Shown here: one piece after another, positions 59,993 through 64,000 of the stretch | Position numbering within the stretch: position 1 is the stretch's first letter | How the letters are laid out: each line of letters begins with the position of its first letter | From: Paludibaculum fermentans | GTDB lineage: Bacteria; Acidobacteriota; Terriglobia; Bryobacterales; Bryobacteraceae | Assembly: GCF_015277775.1 (NCBI RefSeq) | Contig: NZ_CP063849.1 | Span: forward strand, 3,658,001-3,722,000 | Length of the DNA stretch: 64,000 nt | Direction of reading: 5' to 3' | Translations under genes and position numbers: made by a program | Notes under the pieces: generated by a model | The model's database searches: none | What the model was told of the DNA's origin: nothing | What the model saw: the letters and a program-made list of their open reading frames with translations, nothing else

Positions 59993-62872
59993 TTATTTCA
60001 CGGCGCCGCCGGGAGGGGGAGCGCTTTCATTCGGCGGGGGCGCAGCCGGTGGAGGCGGTGGCGGGGGCACCTCGATCTGCACCGTCGCCACAAAATAGGG
60101 CCGGGCCTGCGCCGGGTCCGGATAGAACCAGCCGGAGCCCTCGTTGTTCAGAATCTCGAAGTAATACTGCAGGTCCCAATGCGGGTCGGTGTCCTCGGCC
60201 GTGAGTGAAAACAGCGCGTGCTGCGGCGGCGCATCCATCGCCTTCCAGACGGCCAACTGATTCAGCGGCCGGTAGTGCAGACGCACCGTCTTCACGTTGT
60301 TGAATGGGTATACCCGCAGCAGCAGTTGGATGGGCTTGCCGGCAAAAATCAACTTGGGCGCATTGTGCTCGATTGTGGGCTTGGCCACCGGATTCGGCCA
60401 CCGCTGCGGGATGGGCGGCGGGGCCGCGTTCTGGAGGATCAGTCCGCCATACTTCCAGGCCCCCTCCGGCATCGCCACATCCAATACGCCGGCCTGTGCC
60501 CTGACGACCTTCTCGTCCGCGGAACCGTCAGGTTTGATCAGCAGCGCCTTAAACTCCTCGCCCTTCACTTTGACCCGAAAGATCTGTCCGCCCGTCCCCT
60601 CAATCGAGTCCCCCAAGAGCAGATTCGCGGGTAGATTCCTGGGATCGCGGGCAACAGCCCGCACCTCCGCGTACGGCACCAGCGGCAGGGCGTTGGCCGT
60701 CAGACCCCCGGCTTGTACCCACCCGTAGCCTCGCTGCTCATCAAAAACCGTCTCCGGCGACACCGCTGCGAAGCCTGCCAGAACGTTGCTCTGCTCCACC
60801 GACCGGTTCTGCCGGTAGCTGTTCTCGCGCGCATCCTTCACGGGCCCACCGAAGTCGAACCCATAATCCGCCCGCCCGTACTTCTTCCAAAGTTCCACCC
60901 GCTCTTTCAGCGTCTGCACATCGTTTTGCGGGTAGGCAAGCTTATCCTTCCAATGGCCCACATCCTCGGGGCCGAAGGCCATCTCGCCGGGATAGAGTCC
61001 ATCAGTGAGTTTCACCAATTGCAGCCACACCAGCAGCGCACCGGACACCTCCCTTTGCGCCGCATAGAGCGCAGTCTCGTCATTCGTATGCTCAAACCAC
61101 ACCAGATGATCGGCCGCCATCTGCTTGCGCCCGTGATAGCGCGCCAGCAGCGTGAGGACGTCCAGATCCGGCTTCGTACCAGACCATTCCTTATGACCGT
61201 CCCCCAGTACAGCCTGCGCCCGTGCAACCGCCTGCTCCGTAGCCAGCGCGTACGAGTGGAAATGGTCCGCCGTCTGCACCGCCGTATGCTTGGCGGACCC
61301 GCGTCCCTCCAACCGGTTTCGTGCGTTCTCCTCGAACGACGCGACATAGCTCCAGTCGCTGGGCCGCACATCGGCATACGAATCAATCAGGCCGCCGGGG
61401 TTGATCTCCGGCCAGATGTACATATTCGGATCGGCGAGATGCACCGCCACGATCTCGTTCAACACCTTGCTGGCGTTCCGCGTGGCCTCAAAGACATCCT
61501 TCCCGGCCGCTCCGAAGCGCCGCTGGAACTCGTCCATCCACACCCGCTCAGACTCTTCGGGGTTGTAGCTGAGCCGCCCCCACAACAGGTAGAACAGCCA
61601 GTAGCGCTCCCACTCCCACTTCCAGAACACCCGGCCCTGCTGCGCCTCAGTGAAGACACCCCACTGGCCCGGACGATTGCCGAAGCCCTTCTGCGCCAGA
61701 GGCGGATCGATCTCGAAGCCGGCCGCGCCACTCATGGGAAACGTGGCAACCGCGCGCTTTACATACTCCGGATCGCCCCACATCAACAGCCGGTGTGAAC
61801 CCAATCCCCACAACTCCCAGTAGAACTGCCACAGCCGCGGCCGCTCGGAAACCGGCGGCTTCTCCAGGAAGTTCAGGAACGAGTAGTTGGGCCATGTCTC
61901 CGCCGGCGGATAGGGCCGCCCCAGATCCTCCGCCCAATACTTCGACGACAGCCGCAGCGGCACCTTCGCGTTCAGCGCGGCCTCCATCAGCCCGGACTGC
62001 ATGAGCCAGCCGCGCAGGTCCAATTGCACCAGCCGCCCTGTGTCCCGCAGGGCCTTGAACACATAGTCGCGATAGAACGCCACCTGCCGGTCCGCCGGAA
62101 TCCCAGACTCGCCATTCGTCCGCATCTGCACACTGCGGATCCCCGGGCATGCCTGCAGCACCATCTTCAACGCCGCGTACGAATACGGCCCGATGTTCTC
62201 CGGCGTCAGGCCCTCCACACTCGGCGTCATGCCGCGCTGGATATCGTGCTCCCAGACACCCAACGTGAAATCGATGCCGTACTCATTCGCGGTCTGGGCA
62301 ATGAACTTGAGCGTCTCCAGGTTCTTCGCCCGCTGCTCCGCCGTCACCCCCTTCGCACGCACCTGCGGGAACTCCGGCACCTCCACCCAGAACGGATACG
62401 GCGGGGCCAGGTAATCTGTCTGGTGCGCAAAGACGAGATTGAACCGGTTGTAGCGGTTCCGCGCCAGCATCTCGAAGAACGCGCGCCAGTGCTCGTGGTC
62501 GTAATACCAGCCGCGCTCCAATTCTTCGTTGTGCAGAAACCAGCGAATCCCGCGCATCTGGTTCGGCGGATCGACCTTCGCCGGAGCCAGGTGCCCCAAC
62601 CGCCGGATCTGCTCCGCCGCCTCCAGCAGCCCGTACATCAGCCCTCGCTGGCTGCCGCCCCGGATGATGTTCCCGGTGATGGAGAAGCCGTCCCCGGACA
62701 GCACCATTGAAAACTCAGTGAGAATCTGATTCCGTTCCGGAGCCAAGCCCCGCGCCTCGAGGGCCTTCCGGTACTCCGCCATGCCAAAGTCGAGCGGCCC
62801 CGCCGCCCACAGCCCTCCGCAGGCGGCCAGCAGGGCAATCGCGGTCTTGAAGAACCAGGAGGTGAGATGCAC
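59993..62872 (-). CDS. Large secreted glycoside hydrolase-like protein (GH20/GH67-type N-terminus)
   Basis: The 959-residue product has a signal peptide (TSWFFKTAIALLAACGGLWAAG). An N-terminal beta domain (GSQRGLMYGLLEAAEQIR) resembles the GH20b/GH67 N-domain, and a TIM-barrel-like middle follows (MRGIRWFLHNEE, RYNRFNLVFAHQTDYL, WEHDIQRGMTPS). The remainder is helical and beta-rich and ends in a Pro-rich tail. No classified catalytic pair was identified with confidence. The GTG at 62872 is preferred because GGAGG lies five bases upstream; an ATG at 62884 is part of TATAATG. It precedes the DUF1080 gene by 7 bp. Confidence 0.72.
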   Translation of the reverse strand: MHLTSWFFKTAIALLAACGGLWAAGPLDFGMAEYRKALEARGLAPERNQILTEFSMVLSGDGFSITGNIIRGGSQRGLMYGLLEAAEQIRRLGHLAPAKVDPPNQMRGIRWFLHNEELERGWYYDHEHWRAFFEMLARNRYNRFNLVFAHQTDYLAPPYPFWVEVPEFPQVRAKGVTAEQRAKNLETLKFIAQTANEYGIDFTLGVWEHDIQRGMTPSVEGLTPENIGPYSYAALKMVLQACPGIRSVQMRTNGESGIPADRQVAFYRDYVFKALRDTGRLVQLDLRGWLMQSGLMEAALNAKVPLRLSSKYWAEDLGRPYPPAETWPNYSFLNFLEKPPVSERPRLWQFYWELWGLGSHRLLMWGDPEYVKRAVATFPMSGAAGFEIDPPLAQKGFGNRPGQWGVFTEAQQGRVFWKWEWERYWLFYLLWGRLSYNPEESERVWMDEFQRRFGAAGKDVFEATRNASKVLNEIVAVHLADPNMYIWPEINPGGLIDSYADVRPSDWSYVASFEENARNRLEGRGSAKHTAVQTADHFHSYALATEQAVARAQAVLGDGHKEWSGTKPDLDVLTLLARYHGRKQMAADHLVWFEHTNDETALYAAQREVSGALLVWLQLVKLTDGLYPGEMAFGPEDVGHWKDKLAYPQNDVQTLKERVELWKKYGRADYGFDFGGPVKDARENSYRQNRSVEQSNVLAGFAAVSPETVFDEQRGYGWVQAGGLTANALPLVPYAEVRAVARDPRNLPANLLLGDSIEGTGGQIFRVKVKGEEFKALLIKPDGSADEKVVRAQAGVLDVAMPEGAWKYGGLILQNAAPPPIPQRWPNPVAKPTIEHNAPKLIFAGKPIQLLLRVYPFNNVKTVRLHYRPLNQLAVWKAMDAPPQHALFSLTAEDTDPHWDLQYYFEILNNEGSGWFYPDPAQARPYFVATVQIEVPPPPPPPAAPPPNESAPPPGGAVK

Positions 62873-62905
62873 GGCGGCCTCCATTATAACGGCGGATCCG
62901 AGCCC

Positions 62906-63010
62906 TCAGGCGGCCGGCACGAGGAGTGGAATTTCCGGATACTTCGCCAAAACATCCGTAAATTCGCCGTGAAGCAGCGCGGCAAATTGCTCGAATTCGG
63001 GAACCGGCAC
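62906..63010 (-). CDS. Possible 34-aa ORF or gene remnant
   Basis: A GTG-started frame gives a product beginning MPVPEFEQFAALLHGEFTDV. Its amino-acid texture is protein-like, and the same frame stays open for a few codons upstream. It has no signal or membrane segment and no recognised family, and could be the end of a degraded gene. The region 62873-63055 has nothing else clear. Confidence 0.25.
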   Translation of the reverse strand: MPVPEFEQFAALLHGEFTDVLAKYPEIPLLVPAA

Positions 63011-63055
63011 AACGCGCTCAGTGTCTCAATGCACAACGGTCAACATGGAGACGCC

Positions 63056-64000
63056 ATGCCTTTAAGTCTTTCCGTTGTGGCAGGTCCGCGCCCGGTCGAG
63101 GACTTGGCGGAACGGGATCTGCCCTGGCTCCCGTTCGCCGCCTGCCTGCTGGCCGGACTCGCCGCCGCAGCCCTCACCGCGCCCAGGCCGCAACCCGTCT
63201 CCGATCCAGCGGGCTGGACCATCTGGAAGGCACTCTTCGCCGTGGCGATCGCGGCGGGCGCCACCGCCCTCGTAGCAAGGCTCACCCTCCCCTACTTCAC
63301 CGCCTGTTCCGATGAGCAGGCCTCTGCCCTCGCTTGGAGATCCGCGGCCATCGGCGCATGGTTCGCCCCCATCGCGGCGATCGCCGCGCAGAACTCGCTG
63401 CTGGCGCTGCCGGTGGCATTTTTCTGCGGCCTGGCTGCGGGCCGCCTGTTGCGCGGCTCCGCGCGGCTCATCGCGGAACCGGGAGCCGCCGGGGATGACG
63501 AACCAGCCATCCTGTTCACCGCGCGCTATCCCAGCCAACTCACCCGTGAACTGGCTTACGCCGTCGCGGCGGCGGCCATCCTGGAATTCTCCGCGGCCTG
63601 CTCCGTTGGAGGCTACTTTCTGGCTGCCGCGATTCTGACAGGTACCGCAGCTTCGCTAATCGCTGCCTCGGCGCCGGATACGCAGGCCCCCCAGGAAGAC
63701 AGCCGCCCGTGGCTTCGCTTCCTGCTCCAGGCGAGCCTGGCCCTGGTGCTGGCCTGTTTCGCGCTGATCCCTCTGCCGGCTTTCCGCGCAGTCAGAAGCC
63801 ATAACGTGGCAGCCCGCGGGCCTGATGCGGCAGGCGGCCCATCCAATGCGGATCTCATCTCCGGAGCGATCCTTCTGGCCGACAGCCGGAATGCCGCCAA
63901 ACTCAGCATCCCTATCCCGCACGGCCGCGTGGGATCAGCCCGGCCTCGGGCAACCCCACCCTCGGTACTCGCCTTCTCCGGCCTCTACTGGATCCTCTCA
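63056..64000 (+). CDS. Multi-pass membrane protein, partial (continues past the window end)
   Basis: Read directly from the sequence; the frame is open to the last base. It starts MPLSLSVVAGPRPVEDLAER and, after about residue 20, has at least four hydrophobic segments: about 26-41, 58-76, 100-122 and 170-205, with another near 225-245. GGAG lies six bases before the ATG at 63056. A Pro/Ala/Gly-rich composition fits acidobacterial membrane proteins, but no family was recognised. The protein is cut at 315 residues. Confidence 0.6.
   Translation, partial: MPLSLSVVAGPRPVEDLAERDLPWLPFAACLLAGLAAAALTAPRPQPVSDPAGWTIWKALFAVAIAAGATALVARLTLPYFTACSDEQASALAWRSAAIGAWFAPIAAIAAQNSLLALPVAFFCGLAAGRLLRGSARLIAEPGAAGDDEPAILFTARYPSQLTRELAYAVAAAAILEFSAACSVGGYFLAAAILTGTAASLIAASAPDTQAPQEDSRPWLRFLLQASLALVLACFALIPLPAFRAVRSHNVAARGPDAAGGPSNADLISGAILLADSRNAAKLSIPIPHGRVGSARPRATPPSVLAFSGLYWILS

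Noticed and set aside
1-64000. CRISPR array, insertion sequence, prophage or integrase
   Set aside because: No spaced direct repeats, transposase motifs or phage genes were seen in either strand.

Overview
The window looks like chromosomal DNA from a GC-rich Acidobacteriota bacterium, most like the Bryobacterales/Solibacter group. This is inferred from gene content: an Oar-like TonB receptor with an N-terminal carboxypeptidase-regulatory domain, a membrane-anchored winged-helix regulator of the acidobacterial type, Tat-tagged sulfatases, DUF1080 proteins, a DUF5107/TPR protein and a hopanoid operon. No rRNA, tRNA, CRISPR array, transposase or prophage gene was seen. Coding density is high and no stretch over 300 bp lacks a gene.

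Layout. (1) 35-5801, minus strand: a nitrate-reductase-like module made of a NarK-type transporter fused to a cytochrome-b-like membrane domain, a Mo-bisMGD catalytic subunit, a four-cluster ferredoxin, a Rieske protein and a small membrane protein. A RIC di-iron repair protein follows at 5930-6640. Both units carry the same GTGAC-N4-GTCAC palindrome upstream. (2) 6777-13144: a Tat cupin, an M28 peptidase, two methyltransferases and a GT2 glycosyltransferase, then a RodZ-like protein and a winged-helix membrane regulator. (3) 13270-17972: TonB receptor and sulfatase. (4) 17986-25501: housekeeping genes pgsA, hflX, hfq, a CDF transporter, polX, a Nudix gene, rdgB, rph and a 46-aa membrane protein. 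(5) 25538-31005: a glucose-6-phosphate-isomerase-like protein, a lipoprotein, a TgpA-type transglutaminase and a DUF1080 protein. (6) 31130-40971: hopanoid operon ispH-shc-hpnA-hpnG-two MDR dehydrogenases-hpnC-hpnD, then an MFS transporter. (7) 40904-49153, minus strand: sulfatase, DUF5107-TPR protein, Tat Gfo/Idh/MocA oxidoreductase and a frameshifted YfhO-like protein. (8) 49210-54183: Tat-type class V aminotransferase, M28 peptidase and S9 peptidase. (9) 54218-58589: fused TrpE-TrpG, two small membrane proteins, hpnE and a secreted beta-sandwich protein. (10) 58586-64000: a cyclase-family protein, a second DUF1080 protein, a large GH-like secreted protein and a membrane protein cut by the window end.

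How the parts fit. IspH serves isoprenoid precursor supply. HpnC, HpnD and HpnE make squalene, Shc cyclises it to hopene, and HpnA/HpnG act on the extended side chain. The two dehydrogenases inside that operon are the most interesting unassigned enzymes. The nitrate module and RIC look like one regulon for nitrate and nitric-oxide metabolism. The secreted sulfatases, DUF1080 proteins, GH-like protein and peptidases indicate a polymer degrader.

Many start codons have no Shine-Dalgarno but carry a TANNNT-like box 6-9 bp upstream, which suggests frequent leaderless transcription. Three small or partial genes with few other signals were found by direct reading: 25361-25501, 56776-56892 and 63056-64000.
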